Origin: Kalmanozyma brasiliensis GHG001
Taxonomy: Eukaryota; Basidiomycota; Ustilaginomycetes; Ustilaginales
NCBI RefSeq assembly: GCF_000497045.1
Contig: NW_015961948.1
Coordinates: 868,001-932,000, forward strand
Reading direction: 5' to 3'
Length of the DNA stretch: 64,000 bases
Part shown: positions 18,722 to 28,988 of the stretch, in pieces
Layout of the letters: every line of letters begins with the position of its first letter
Numbering within the stretch: the stretch's first letter is position 1
Program-made: the position numbers and the translations under genes
The notes under the pieces: generated by a model
Told to the model about the DNA's origin: nothing
The model's input: the letters and a program-made list of their open reading frames with translations, nothing else
Database searches by the model: none

Positions 18722-20584
18722 ATGGACGGGCTCAACGGCCTCGTCTGGCTGGTCGGGCTCCCTTGCCTGCTTGTCCTAGTCTCTTGGCGGACCATCTCTT
18801 GCCCTTACACCAAAGTCGAGGAGAGTTTCACAATACAAGCGGTGCACGACATCCTCACCTACGGCATCAGCCCCGGCGCTCTGGCTCTATACGACCATCG
18901 AGTCTTTCCTGGAGCCGTGCCACGCTCCTTCGTCGGGCCGCTTCTGTTGTCGGCTCTTTCCCACCCCTTCCTTCTGCTTTCACGTCAAGTCGGAGCAGTC
19001 GAGACCTCAGCTGATGCCCAGGTAGTTGTTCGGCTTTGTCTCGCGGCAGCAAACACGATCTCTATCGCTTTCTTCTGCCAGAAATGCTTTGACTTCGTCA
19101 CGTCAAAGGCAAGAAGGCAGGCGAATGGACCGTCGCAGGCAGGACTCTTCTTGCTGATCACGGCAGTCCAGTTCCACTATGCATTCTGGGCAAGTCGTAC
19201 CATCCCGAACTCGATTGCGCTACCTTTCGTCGTCGTTGCAATGGCACTTGTATGCCGCAACATCGGCAGTGTAAACAAAAAGACGGATCGCGCCTCAGCA
19301 GATGCCCGAGCAGCGCTTTGGCTCTTGACCTTCAGCGCCGTTGTTCTTCGACTCGAGATCGTGGCAACGCTCATTCCCGTGGGACTGTACCTCTTGGCGA
19401 CAGGCCAAATCGCTTTCCGGAACGGCGTCAAGACCGGCCTTCTTGCGTCCACATTCAGCGTCCTGCTTACGACAGTGGTGGACACCTACTTTTGGCAAGA
19501 TCTCTCGCAGTCGGAAGCTCGAAACGTCCTCGTTGCATATGCTGCTTCTTTGCAAGGAATCGTGACCAGCAAAAAGTCGTACCCACTGTGGCCGGAGCTA
19601 CATGCCATACTGTTCAACGTGGTCGAAGGCAAAAGTAGCGAGTGGGGAGTCTCACCTTGGCATGCGTACATCACTTCTCTCATCCCCAAGCTACTGGCTT
19701 TCACCAGTCCACTTGCCATTCTCGGAGCGGCCCAGCTCCTTCGACGAGGTTCCGGTACAGCGATAGAATCAAGAGCGCGGTTCTTGTTGCTGACAGCCGC
19801 CACGCACGTTGGTATCCTCAGCATGCTCGGGCACAAGGAGTGGCGCTTCGCCTTCTACATCTTGCCCGCCCTCAACGTCGTCGCAGCCATCGGCGCTAGC
19901 ACGCTCGTACGCTCGATCTCCGGAAAGGCCATCGTTGCAGCGCTCATATTCCTGCAAGTGGCTCTGAGCTGGTTCACCGGCTACTTGAGTGCCATCAACT
20001 ATCCCGGTGGGGAAGCGCTCAAAGCGCTGCACGAACACATCGAGTCTGGTCGCGATCATGTCAGTAGCGGTCGAGTCATCATTCACGTTGACGTGCTGCC
20101 GGCCATGACTGGCGTCACTTTGTTCCAGTCGACACATCTGGACCGCACACGAGCCAACGGAACTCGGCTCGACCCCTTCGCCGGGGTCTTGCCAGCGTCA
20201 TGCGAGTCCAAACAGTGCTGGGTGTACGACAAGACCGAAGATCTTCCTCGATCCGGTCCGGAGGCAGCACGAGCTTGGTCCACATACACGCACCTCGTCA
20301 CTGAAGCGCCAGACTGCCGTGTCTTGCGGACCCAATCGGGCGACGTGCTGGCAGCATCGCGGCAGCCGTTCGAACCGATCGCGCCTCCAATATCGTCGTT
20401 CAGCGGTCTGCGTCGCAAGTCTGCCTCGCAGATCAAGACCGACTTGCTTGGCCTGCCGAAGGCCATCGCATCAGCTCTTCGAGGTCACGGCAACCTGGAC
20501 TCTGTCATGCGCCTTGGATTGCCCGTCGTCACCGTAGAAGAGCCCGCTGTCTGGCTGTGTCGTCGCAAGGTCGAGATCTCCTAG
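18722..20584 (+). CDS. ALG12: Dolichyl-P-Man alpha-1,6-mannosyltransferase Alg12
   Basis: A polytopic GT-C mannosyltransferase that adds the eighth mannose (alpha-1,6) to the lipid-linked N-glycan precursor in the ER lumen. The hallmark CPYTKVEESF lies at residues 27-36 of the 620-residue product, directly after the first membrane segment, with HDIL following. HRVFPGAVPRSFVGPLLL and GHKEWRFAFYILPALN further along are also family blocks. An in-frame ATG at 18554 would add 56 residues, including a Cys-rich stretch unlike the family, so 18722 is chosen; 18554 remains possible. It is divergent from UFE1. Confidence 0.93.
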   Translation: MDGLNGLVWLVGLPCLLVLVSWRTISCPYTKVEESFTIQAVHDILTYGISPGALALYDHRVFPGAVPRSFVGPLLLSALSHPFLLLSRQVGAVETSADAQVVVRLCLAAANTISIAFFCQKCFDFVTSKARRQANGPSQAGLFLLITAVQFHYAFWASRTIPNSIALPFVVVAMALVCRNIGSVNKKTDRASADARAALWLLTFSAVVLRLEIVATLIPVGLYLLATGQIAFRNGVKTGLLASTFSVLLTTVVDTYFWQDLSQSEARNVLVAYAASLQGIVTSKKSYPLWPELHAILFNVVEGKSSEWGVSPWHAYITSLIPKLLAFTSPLAILGAAQLLRRGSGTAIESRARFLLLTAATHVGILSMLGHKEWRFAFYILPALNVVAAIGASTLVRSISGKAIVAALIFLQVALSWFTGYLSAINYPGGEALKALHEHIESGRDHVSSGRVIIHVDVLPAMTGVTLFQSTHLDRTRANGTRLDPFAGVLPASCESKQCWVYDKTEDLPRSGPEAARAWSTYTHLVTEAPDCRVLRTQSGDVLAASRQPFEPIAPPISSFSGLRRKSASQIKTDLLGLPKAIASALRGHGNLDSVMRLGLPVVTVEEPAVWLCRRKVEIS

Positions 20585-20757
20585 CATGCCGATGTAAAAC
20601 GGCTTAACATAGACCATTTTTCCTGACGTGTCTCTCCGACTTCCGCACCTTGAGCCTCTGTTTCTCCACTTTGGAAGCCTGTCAAACCCGTCTTTGCGGC
20701 ACACCTGCAGCATACTCCTTCACCGCCAAACCCGTCGTCGTGGCGAGATTGGTCGAG

Positions 20758-21807
20758 ATGTCGCAATCACATTCGGAGCTTCGCCGGCAAGGCAAGCACG
20801 AGAAGGCGCGTACCAAGATGATGGAAGACTTTGAGCGACAGAAGGCCGACCTCGCCAAGGAGTCGGAACGCAACCACACGGGGGCGGATCGCTTCGTTGG
20901 CAAGAACGACTCGATGGAGGACGCACTCAAGAAGTCGACCGTCGGTCTCGTGCATCTGGAAGACTTCCAGAAGCTCCGTTCGGAGCTGGAAGAGGAGAAG
21001 AAGCGAGAAGCGGCGCGGACGAACGAGCTCAAGGCGGACGAGAAGAGCGCCAAGAAGAACAAGAAGGTCAAGAAGGAGCGTGCGAAGCTGTCCTTTGCAT
21101 ATGACGACGACGAGGAGGAGGATGGCGGTGCCGGACCTTCGAAACTGAAGACAGAGGCAAATGGCAAGCGCAAGAGGGGATCGGGTGACGCTGTCAACGA
21201 GGACAGCCTTGACGATCTGGACAGCGGCCCACTCCCCACGACCAAGAAGACAAGCCTCAAGAACCCCAACGTCGACACATCCTTCCTTCCCGACCGCGAC
21301 AGAGAAGAGGCGGAGCGGCGCATGCGCGAAGAGTTGCGGCAAGAATGGCTACGGAAGCAAGAAGAGATGAAGAAGGAGGACGTCGAGATCACCTACTCCT
21401 ACTGGGACGGCACCGGGCATCGAAAGACGGTTCTCTGCAAGAAAGGCGACACCATCGCGCACTTTCTCGAGCGGTGTCGACAGCAAGTGTCCGAGCTCCG
21501 CGGTGTGTCGGTGGACAGCATGATGTACATCAAGGAGGATCTCATCATCCCGCACCACTACAGCTTCTACGACTTTATCGTCAACAAGGCCAGAGGCAAG
21601 TCGGGTCCGTTGTTCAACTTTGATGTACACGACGACATTCGGTTGGTGGCAGACGCTAGCGTAGAGAAGGACGAGTCGCATGCTGGCAAAGTGGTCGAGA
21701 GGTCGTTCTATAATCGCAACAAGCATGTGTGGCCATATAGCCGATGGGAGGTGTATGACCCTAAGAAGGAGTATGGCAACTACACCATCCACGATCGAAA
21801 GAAGTAG
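20758..21807 (+). CDS. XAP5: XAP5/FAM50 family nuclear protein
   Basis: A 349-residue protein. The N-terminal half is highly charged and coiled (about residues 1-110) and contains the family signature [12 protein letters not shown] near 60. A Lys-rich, presumably nuclear-localising stretch and an acidic DDDEEED patch follow. The conserved XAP5 domain covers the C-terminal 130 residues: [55 protein letters not shown] (split here for reading) and the terminal [23 protein letters not shown]5 proteins act in chromatin and transcription or splicing; S. pombe Xap5 limits antisense and repeat transcription. The ATG at 20758 is the first in frame. The gene starts only 173 bp after ALG12 ends. Confidence 0.94.
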   Translation: MSQSHSELRRQGKHEKARTKMMEDFERQKADLAKESERNHTGADRFVGKNDSMEDALKKSTVGLVHLEDFQKLRSELEEEKKREAARTNELKADEKSAKKNKKVKKERAKLSFAYDDDEEEDGGAGPSKLKTEANGKRKRGSGDAVNEDSLDDLDSGPLPTTKKTSLKNPNVDTSFLPDRDREEAERRMREELRQEWLRKQEEMKKEDVEITYSYWDGTGHRKTVLCKKGDTIAHFLERCRQQVSELRGVSVDSMMYIKEDLIIPHHYSFYDFIVNKARGKSGPLFNFDVHDDIRLVADASVEKDESHAGKVVERSFYNRNKHVWPYSRWEVYDPKKEYGNYTIHDRKK

Positions 21808-21894
21808 CTTTACACGAAAAGCGTGTATTTGTACCAAACCACACACAGACCTAGTATACAGACGAGCTCTCTTGGCTTGACCTTTACATATCAT

Positions 21895-22497
21895 TCAGTC
21901 AGTCTTATCAAGTACGTTCCAACCATCGTCCTTGAGAGCTTGGCATGCATTTGCAAAGTTGTCCTCCTTGACGCAGATGTAGTCGGTGTCCCATGTCGAG
22001 ATGGCAAAGATGGAGATGGCACGTTGCGCAAGGCATCTGCTGAACTCGAGAAGCACGCCGACGAGGTGGAACTCCATCGGTCCTCGGATGCGAAAGGCTT
22101 TCCATGGACCGTCGAGACCGTGACCACCTTCTGACGGACCCACAGCCTTCTCGAGCTCCTTCACTGCGAGCCCTGTCGATGTCGAGACCAGAATGCTGAG
22201 TTCCTCGTGTGTCCTCGAGACTGTGCAGAAGAATGGCTCTCCTCCTGGCTTCAGAGGCTCAGATAGGAGATTCAATACGCAGGTAGGTATAGACGACGCC
22301 GGTGGCAGACGGGCAAGCGTAAACTCTCCCGCCTGTATGAGCACTAGAGGGTCGAAAAAGAAGCACACGGAAAGATCAGCAATGGAGGTTCAGCTAGACC
22401 GATTATTGCGTTCAAGCTCACCGTCCAGATTCCTGTACTGCGTCTTCTTTGATTGCCAGTCGTGCGCAGCTTGCTTGTCGTTGATGTCCTCGCCCAT
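21895..22497 (-). CDS. Small ACT-domain protein (ACT_7/CASTOR-like)
   Basis: Two exons on the minus strand, 22497-22422 and 22343-21895, encode 174 residues. The 78-nt intron has a GTGAGC donor and a TAG acceptor and preserves frame. Segments typical of the ACT_7/CASTOR-like group are LIQAGEFTLARLPPASSIP (about 27-45), PFFCTVSRTHEELSILVS, then the second ACT half with FRIRGPMEFHLVGVLLEFS and ISIFAISTWDTDYICVKE near the end. This group binds amino acids or nucleotides in bacteria; animal CASTOR senses arginine. The ligand here is unknown. It is convergent with XAP5, with 87 bp between stops. Exon 1 is inferred from splice consensus. Confidence 0.8.
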
Positions 22498-22886
22498 ATT
22501 TCCGTCTTCACCGCGGGATGGCAGTGCTCGAGCTGGGATGGTATGTGCGGCGATCAAGGTGCAGTAGCTAGAAGGACCCTTTTAGGTTTACTTTCACGTC
22601 CTCCAAAAAAGGGTTCATTTTCGAGCCTCGCGTACGTACAACATTTTCAATTCAACGCATAAATTCCCCGCCGGTCAACACGCATGCACAGTCCAGACGA
22701 TCAAGACAACACCATCATCCCCTCCTCCATCCCATCTGTCTCGTCTTCTACTCTCACGGTCGCCGCCATCTCAAACCTAGCGAAAAGCGTCATACGTGGA
22801 CAGGATTGACGGCAATGACTTTACCTGAATCCTTCATGCTCTGATCGACTCAGCAGCACCCGCAATCCCATCCTCGAAACGCGACC
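22498..22886. other. Divergent intergenic region, ACT protein / large orphan
   Basis: This 389 bp stretch carries both promoters. I see no gene or repeat in it. Confidence 0.6.
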
Positions 22887-25800
22887 ATGTCGAATCCTCT
22901 CGATACATCATCACCAGCAGCAGAGGCTGCTGCAAGGAGCCGAGCAAACACAGCGAACAGCCTCTCGCCAGCTGCCTACGCCACCTCGAACCTCTCGGCT
23001 GCCGGAAGCTCTGTCGTATCGAATGGTAGTCTTCTAGACCTCTACGCTCGCTCACCTGGCTCCTTTCCGGGATCGATGGACGCGCCTCATCTGGCCGCTG
23101 CAGGGTTTTCTGCTGCATCAGGTCCGTCATCCATGATGCACGATATGGACCGGGCTCTGCCACTTCCAGCAACGACACGAGGATTCCAGACTCCAGACCG
23201 CGACCTGGCAGCGCTCACCGCTAGCCATTCAATCCCAGCGAGCGTCAGCAATGCTTCCATCTGGAGTGAGGCGTCAGCCTCTTCGACCGGGCATCCACCA
23301 CAAAGCAAACGTGCGTCCATGGCTGGATTTGATGCGGACGCAATTCGCAGCATTCAGCCTGCGCTTGAAGCCCATGCCTCGGAAGGAGCCTCGTCGGATT
23401 CGCGGCCCGCACCCACCACCGGAGCGGGTACGGCGCAGGACGACAGCGATGGCTCGGACTACGGAGACGAAGAGATGCCCGGCGCTTTCGGTCAAGACTC
23501 GTTCGACCGTTCTGCTTCTGCAGACCGCACAATCCAATCGCCGGGCCATCGACTCCATCGTTCTGGAGAAGACATCTATTCCAATGCGCTGCCTTCGCCT
23601 CCCGTCCCCATGCGCACCAGCAGCGTGCTACGCGAAGGCTCGAATGGCTCTCCAAGCTCGCTCAATGCCGAGCCTGCTGCTCGTACAGATTCACCCTCGA
23701 TGCGGCACGCCGCCTCGCGTTCGGGTTCTGGCCAATATAGTTTGGACGGAGGCTCCCAAATTCGACGACTTGCCGAGCCCGGACCTGACCTCTCTCAAGG
23801 CCACGGATCGAGGAGAACGCAGTTGTCGCAAGAGCTCGCGCCGAGCCCTCTTCTGCCTAGTCCTCCCAGCAAGCAAGCGTCTCTCGCTCCAAGCAATGGC
23901 CCAGCTGCATCCGCAGGCACGTCGCCCGACCACGCCAAAGCAGGAAGCGGGTCGTCGCACGAGCTGAGCCTGGCCGAGCAAAAGAGGCTCGAGAGCGAGC
24001 TGCTCGCCGAGGCCGACGAAGCTCGACCGAGAACGCTCAAGGAAGCGCGAGAGCGAGCCAGACTGCGCAAGCAGCAGACCGAGACGACATCCTCCCCACC
24101 AGCAACCGCCAATGCCAACACGCAATCTGCCGCGGACACCCCGAGCCCGCGCAAGGGCGCGTCCCTTCACATCCGCGATGTGGCCGCCTCGACCGCCGCC
24201 GCCGCGCTCGCAGATGAAGCCGGTCCACGCAGCAGCATCGAATCGCGCGATCGGCCCGTGCGCAATCCCAAGCGTATCTCCAATCTGGACAGCACCTTGG
24301 CTGCGGATCACCGCTCGATCTCGGAGCGTTCTAACCCCTCGGACTATTCGGGCGACTCGGGCGTCGAAGGTGCGTTCTCGTTCGACGATCCGGTCGGATC
24401 GTCTAGCCAGCTGCTGACTTTGCCCGCAGGCGCAGACCCGCAAGCCACCAGCATGGACGACCTCACCGACGCAGTCAACAGTGCTATGAACGACCTCAGT
24501 TTCGGCGATGATACGCTCTCTGCGGAAGACGAGTTCGCGACACCCTTGGCACCTGTGCAGCAGGAGACGCGGCAGCTGCCGCCGACGCTGCCTTCGGCAC
24601 GCAGCTTGGCGAGCGTCACGGGCGCCGGCGTGTCTTCGCCGTTGGCGTCTCCGAACAAGTTCGCTGCTCAGACGCCAAGGTCCCACGTCTTCCCGCCGAG
24701 CGTGTCGAAGCAGTCGCTGGTGCCAACACCGCTCGCCTCTCCGGTCCAGCAGCGCGTGATCCAGCCTTCGGTGCCGGATCATATTGACATTTATGGCAAA
24801 ACGGTGCCTATGCCGAAAGCCTTTGCCAGCAAAGCCATCACTGTTGACAAACGACGCCTGTCGTCCTGGGAACGAGCACGCACCTATGCGCAGTACACCA
24901 ACGAGCTGCTTCATCTCGAAACAGGTCTTCATCTGTGGATGGAGGTGGTGCAACGACCGGCGGCGCGTCAGGCCAATCGTGGTAAGCCGACCGATGACTG
25001 GCTCGCGTCCGGCACCATCCGCTCGCACGTCCGCAACGAAGGTTCGTACGCCGACTCCATCCGATCCGATATGACCTTCCCCATGCGGGGTGACGGCGCG
25101 AAGGCCAAAGAGATCGTCTCAGTCCTCCCGACCATGGAAGAATCGCCCGTTCGTCCGCCTGTCCACCTTCCCTACCCGGGCGTGGCGCAGCAGCAGATGC
25201 AGCCGCCCCCTCCCCCACGATCGCAGTCCTTCACATCGGCGCTGGGGACCACGTCGCAGGATTCCCTGCCCGGCACGGTGGCGCGCAGCGCGGGGAATCG
25301 GTTCTTTAGCAACCTGGGGCGGAAGAATTCCAAACGCGCTCCGGTAGCCGCCCCGGGTGCGACGGGGATGGTGGCGTCGACGTCGTACTCGTCGCTTGCG
25401 TCGGCGGTGGGTGGATCGCGGGCGTACTTGGCGAACAATCGACGGACGTCTTCGCCCGGAGCCGGGGCGGTTGTGGCGCCCGGGTTGGTGTCGAGGAACA
25501 GTGGGTCGTCGGCGGGCTTCACGGCGGATAGCTATGAGACGACCCAGTCGAGACCGGAGAGTCCGGCGAGAGGACGACGGTTGAGCGGGTTAGGATTGGG
25601 AGAGGTGGTCCCTAACCCGCTGGCGGGAGCAGCTGGGAGACTGGATACGGTACAGGAGCGACGTGTTTCGCCGGGCAGCACACCACTTGCTTCTGCGACT
25701 ACAACTGGAGGTCTTCGAGCCCCACTCGGTCCACGAGCACCAGGCGCACGAAGTCCACATGATATGAACCGAACCAACTCCTCCTCATCCACCCCAATTA

Positions 25801-26252
25801 CGCCGATCACGCCGATTACGCCGATAGCAGGCGGCTTTGGGACAGGACCTACCTTCGTCTCGCGTCTAGGCTCGGGTGGGTCGTTCAGCGGTCCATCGCC
25901 CAATCCACCCCCGAGATCCCCTCGCGACGGCTATTCTTCACCGGAGTTCCTGGCGCCGAGACGAACAAGCGATCTGTCCAGCACACCATCGAGCAATTCG
26001 GCACACGATTCGCCCCGGGTGCGCACCTCGCTGTCGTACGGCTCGGTAAGGGATCGCATACGACGCGGAAGCAATACGGACACCCCGGATGACGAGGCAT
26101 TCCTCACAGCGCTGGTCAAGCTAGGAGATATCTTGCCGGATGCAGATGAAAGAACGTTGAGACACTATCTCAAGAAGGCGAAAGGGGACGATCTGACGGC
26201 TATCGGGGACTATCTGCACGATCAGAGCTTGGGCAAGCTACCTAAATTCTAG
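22887..26252 (+). CDS. Large disordered orphan with C-terminal CUE-like helix bundle
   Basis: I do not recognise the full protein (1121 residues). Most of it is Ser/Pro/Ala-rich and probably disordered. There are two folded-looking islands. Residues about 630-690 contain WERARTYAQYTNELLHLETG followed by LHLWMEVVQ. The C-terminal 55 residues (AFLTALVKLGDILPDADERT, then LRHYLKKAKGDDLTAIGDYL) have the helix spacing and LPDAD turn of CUE/UBA-type ubiquitin-binding domains. A short Thr-Pro-Ile tandem repeat lies near residue 970. A basic/acidic helix around 360-400 (LAEQKRLESELLAEADEARP) may be coiled coil. The ATG at 22887 has a favourable purine at -3. A scaffold or adaptor role is inference only. 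Confidence 0.72.
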   Translation: MSNPLDTSSPAAEAAARSRANTANSLSPAAYATSNLSAAGSSVVSNGSLLDLYARSPGSFPGSMDAPHLAAAGFSAASGPSSMMHDMDRALPLPATTRGFQTPDRDLAALTASHSIPASVSNASIWSEASASSTGHPPQSKRASMAGFDADAIRSIQPALEAHASEGASSDSRPAPTTGAGTAQDDSDGSDYGDEEMPGAFGQDSFDRSASADRTIQSPGHRLHRSGEDIYSNALPSPPVPMRTSSVLREGSNGSPSSLNAEPAARTDSPSMRHAASRSGSGQYSLDGGSQIRRLAEPGPDLSQGHGSRRTQLSQELAPSPLLPSPPSKQASLAPSNGPAASAGTSPDHAKAGSGSSHELSLAEQKRLESELLAEADEARPRTLKEARERARLRKQQTETTSSPPATANANTQSAADTPSPRKGASLHIRDVAASTAAAALADEAGPRSSIESRDRPVRNPKRISNLDSTLAADHRSISERSNPSDYSGDSGVEGAFSFDDPVGSSSQLLTLPAGADPQATSMDDLTDAVNSAMNDLSFGDDTLSAEDEFATPLAPVQQETRQLPPTLPSARSLASVTGAGVSSPLASPNKFAAQTPRSHVFPPSVSKQSLVPTPLASPVQQRVIQPSVPDHIDIYGKTVPMPKAFASKAITVDKRRLSSWERARTYAQYTNELLHLETGLHLWMEVVQRPAARQANRGKPTDDWLASGTIRSHVRNEGSYADSIRSDMTFPMRGDGAKAKEIVSVLPTMEESPVRPPVHLPYPGVAQQQMQPPPPPRSQSFTSALGTTSQDSLPGTVARSAGNRFFSNLGRKNSKRAPVAAPGATGMVASTSYSSLASAVGGSRAYLANNRRTSSPGAGAVVAPGLVSRNSGSSAGFTADSYETTQSRPESPARGRRLSGLGLGEVVPNPLAGAAGRLDTVQERRVSPGSTPLASATTTGGLRAPLGPRAPGARSPHDMNRTNSSSSTPITPITPITPIAGGFGTGPTFVSRLGSGGSFSGPSPNPPPRSPRDGYSSPEFLAPRRTSDLSSTPSSNSAHDSPRVRTSLSYGSVRDRIRRGSNTDTPDDEAFLTALVKLGDILPDADERTLRHYLKKAKGDDLTAIGDYLHDQSLGKLPKF
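25797..25826 (+). repeat. 9-bp tandem repeat encoding ITP units
   Basis: Roughly three copies of a 9-base unit (ATTACGCCG type, with C/T variants) inside the large orphan gene encode consecutive Ile-Thr-Pro triplets. The copies differ at synonymous positions, so this is not a very recent expansion. Confidence 0.75.
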
Positions 26253-26352
26253 TTGGCGGTAATAGGATGTTAAGACGAACAGCGTCAAGTGTGTGAGATG
26301 ATGCTGAGATGTCTGATATCGCGGACGCACGGGGACAGGGTCGAGGGTTGTC

Positions 26353-26382
26353 AGCCATGAACCTGCGAGCCATGAACCTGGG
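26353..26382 (+). repeat. 15-bp tandem duplication
   Basis: Two adjacent 15-base units beginning AGCCATGAACCTG differ at one position (CG versus GG at the end). They lie about 100 bp after the stop of the large orphan gene. Confidence 0.85.
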
Positions 26383-27834
26383 TTAGGTTGTACCTGCATG
26401 GTACCACGCTCTCTTGGCATGCATGGTTATCGCTTGTGCGGGGTGGCTCAATCACAACGAGACGATGCATCAGCTTTGTGTGATTGGATCGTGATTCACT
26501 CTGTATAAGGAGGAAGAGGAAGAGGGAGGGGGGGAAGGAATGGAAGATGTTCGGGCGTGACGGTGTCATCGGATGGACCGAAGGCCGATACACCCGCGTG
26601 CCAAGAGCCGACGAGAAGATGTGGACGAAATTCATGCCGATTTGCTAGAAACGAATCAGATGTCGAACGAGGACATCGTCGTGTGCCTGATTCGTGCGAG
26701 GGGATGTGATCAGATAGCTGCCCCGCGTGGGAGTTGATTTCAAAGCACGCAAGATAGCGTGCGATGCAGGACGTCAAGTCTCATGCTGGACGCGCGAGTG
26801 CAGGCTTGAGACCGGATATCAGGCCGGCAATGTAGAACGGAATCGTGGATCCGGCAGCGAACGTCAGGCTGCGAGCGTCTTGGCGATGTGCAAGGATTCA
26901 CGCGTTCTGGCGGCGTCGTGCCTGACAGTGGTTGTCATGCGAGGTCAGCTGCCGCGTGTGCAATTCTTCTCAAAAGTGGGGGAAAATCACCATGAAAGCC
27001 CATCCCGCTCGGTGAAGGGCCGAGCATCCGTATGAGCGAGCCAACGGAAAGTCGAAGATGGGCTCCGACGGGTCGGATGGAAGGTGCCAAGACTTGCACA
27101 GCGGGAGGAAGGCCCGGTATGGAAGGGGGTCTTCCGAAGCACAGTGGAAGGCTTGGCATTCTGCGGCCTGAGCGGCGCCCTACTTTTTCCGACTTGTTAG
27201 CGTCGAAATGGTCCCTTGTCAAAAACGAGAGACGTACGAGTCTAGGGTGCGAGCCATGTTTCCCCTTTGCGCTCGCTAGCTGACCATGATCGGGACTCGG
27301 CCTGTGCATGCGGCGTTGACCGATGCACAAGTGGGAAGACGAGCGAGGGTCGATCTCTGAAAAGTACCCCACACAGATCACGCTGCTTGTAAGCCTTAAG
27401 TGGTTAGCCGAGTCGCTCGCGAGAGAGAGCGAGGGCAAAGGCAAGCGAAAAGGGGAACAACAAGCCACACGACGCGCGCCGACCAATTAGAATTCGAGCA
27501 ACCGGCGAATTTGACGAAGGCGCATAGTGAGCGTAATTCGTCTGACCCTCCCAAGGGCAGCATGACGGGTGATTTTGCAATCGGACCTCAGACAATCGAC
27601 GACGTGCAGCTGCACAGAAGAGAGATTCCAGCACGATTTTCGATCCCCGCCGTTGTAGAAATTCTGGCCTGTGTCTGCTGGACGCGGGCGACCTCCATTG
27701 ATCCAGCCAATGACAGCCTCGTTGTGCACTTGGGGTGTCTCCGATCAGATGACACGCAGGATGATCGGTCTGTGCTGCCACATCGTCATTGAATGATTTG
27801 AAGGCTCGCGATGATGTTGCGCGGGTGTGGCGAC

Positions 27835-28965
27835 GTTATCTGTTGTTTAAGCTGGCCGTCTGTGCGTGGAGTGAGAGCAGCCGTGGCAAAATGAGGATAC
27901 GAGAGGCCGTTAGACTAGGAACCCCAAGGCGAGGATGGATGTCGAGTTTGCGCAGCGCAGGCCCAAAGTTTGAATCCAGGGCGACGTCCCGTTGCGAACC
28001 ACTTATCGGCGAGGCCGTCTGTGACTGGCTGACCCCACGCCACAAGCTCGCTTGCTATCAGTGGTGTCAGACCTTAGTCACAGTGGCTCTGTGCTTTGGA
28101 TGCATAGAGAGGTTCGGCTTGGACCCGACTGCACCCAATGAGAACAGCCGGAATTTCCTTCGGCGATTGCCCGCCTCTGCTCTCGCACCTCGCTCGCCTC
28201 GTGATTGGACCAAGCTCGCTTCCGTTGCTTTTAGTGTTTTTTCCACCCCGTTTTCTGCACGCGAGTGGCCACCTACCGCATCCTCCTCATTTGGGCGAGA
28301 TAACAAAGTCAAGTTTGGGATCCGGTCTTGATGGGCCCATTGTCCGCTGCGTGACCTTGACTGGCTTGGCAGCCCCGGTCTGAACTTGACCCGGGTGCGC
28401 TGATGCAAAGCTGTCACCTTATCAGCCATTCCACCGTTTGTTCCCCCTTCCACTCACCACCATTCGTAAGCTGTGCATTGCGCCCACCAACCAAGCTTGT
28501 GTTGTGTCGATCAGAAGAGAGGATTAGATTTCGACAGGTGGGCTTGGGGCTGAGGCTGACTGTCTGAGCGGTATTCTCCGAAAAGGCCATCTTGGCTCGC
28601 TCGAGTCTGGACACTGGGTCTGCTGCAGAGCCTGTGTGCCTGACTGATTCAGTCGAGGCGCTGGTTGGCTGGCTCAGAGGCCAAGAGTGTCTAAGCCTGG
28701 GTCTGGGTCTGCCCTAGTGCCCACATGCGCCGCTTGGCTTGCCCCAGGTTGAGCCGTGGCTCTGCTCCTTTATTCGCTTTTTCATTTTCCTTCTTTGTTC
28801 GCGCTATCTCTAACGAACCAACCGGCATTCTGCGCTATCCGCATCTGCGCCGCCTTTCGTCTGCTGCAACTCTGCACTATCGAACGCCGCCATCTCGCCT
28901 TCGGTTTGAGGCCCAAGCTCGTCCTCCCCCACCGCCCCGCCCTCGTGTGATAGGCCACACTTATC
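27835..28965. promoter_or_regulatory. Cluster of GATA-factor-type sites upstream of amino acid permease
   Basis: CTTATC (GATAAG on the other strand) occurs at 28002-28007, 28418-28423 and 28960-28965. GTTATC is at 27835-27840 and GATAAC at 28299-28304. Fungal nitrogen-regulatory GATA factors (AreA/Nit2 type) bind such sites, often in several copies, ahead of amino acid permease genes. The sites are seen in the sequence; the regulation is inferred. Confidence 0.45.
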
Positions 28966-28981
28966 GCCAAGGCCCGCATCA

Positions 28982-28988
28982 CATATAA
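28982..28988 (+). promoter_or_regulatory. TATA-like element of permease gene
   Basis: CATATAA lies 186-192 bp before the permease ATG. It is followed by a long pyrimidine-rich stretch (about 29010-29090), the usual context of a strong fungal core promoter with a CT-rich leader. Confidence 0.5.

Noticed and set aside
27960..28130. tRNA-like B-box fragments near GTTTGAATCCAGG and GGTTCGGCTTGG
   Set aside because: No matching A box or cloverleaf could be folded by eye.
26935..28331. Two open frames of 180-183 codons in the permease upstream region
   Set aside because: The plus-strand one begins at TTG without a good ATG. Neither has protein-like composition or domain signals.
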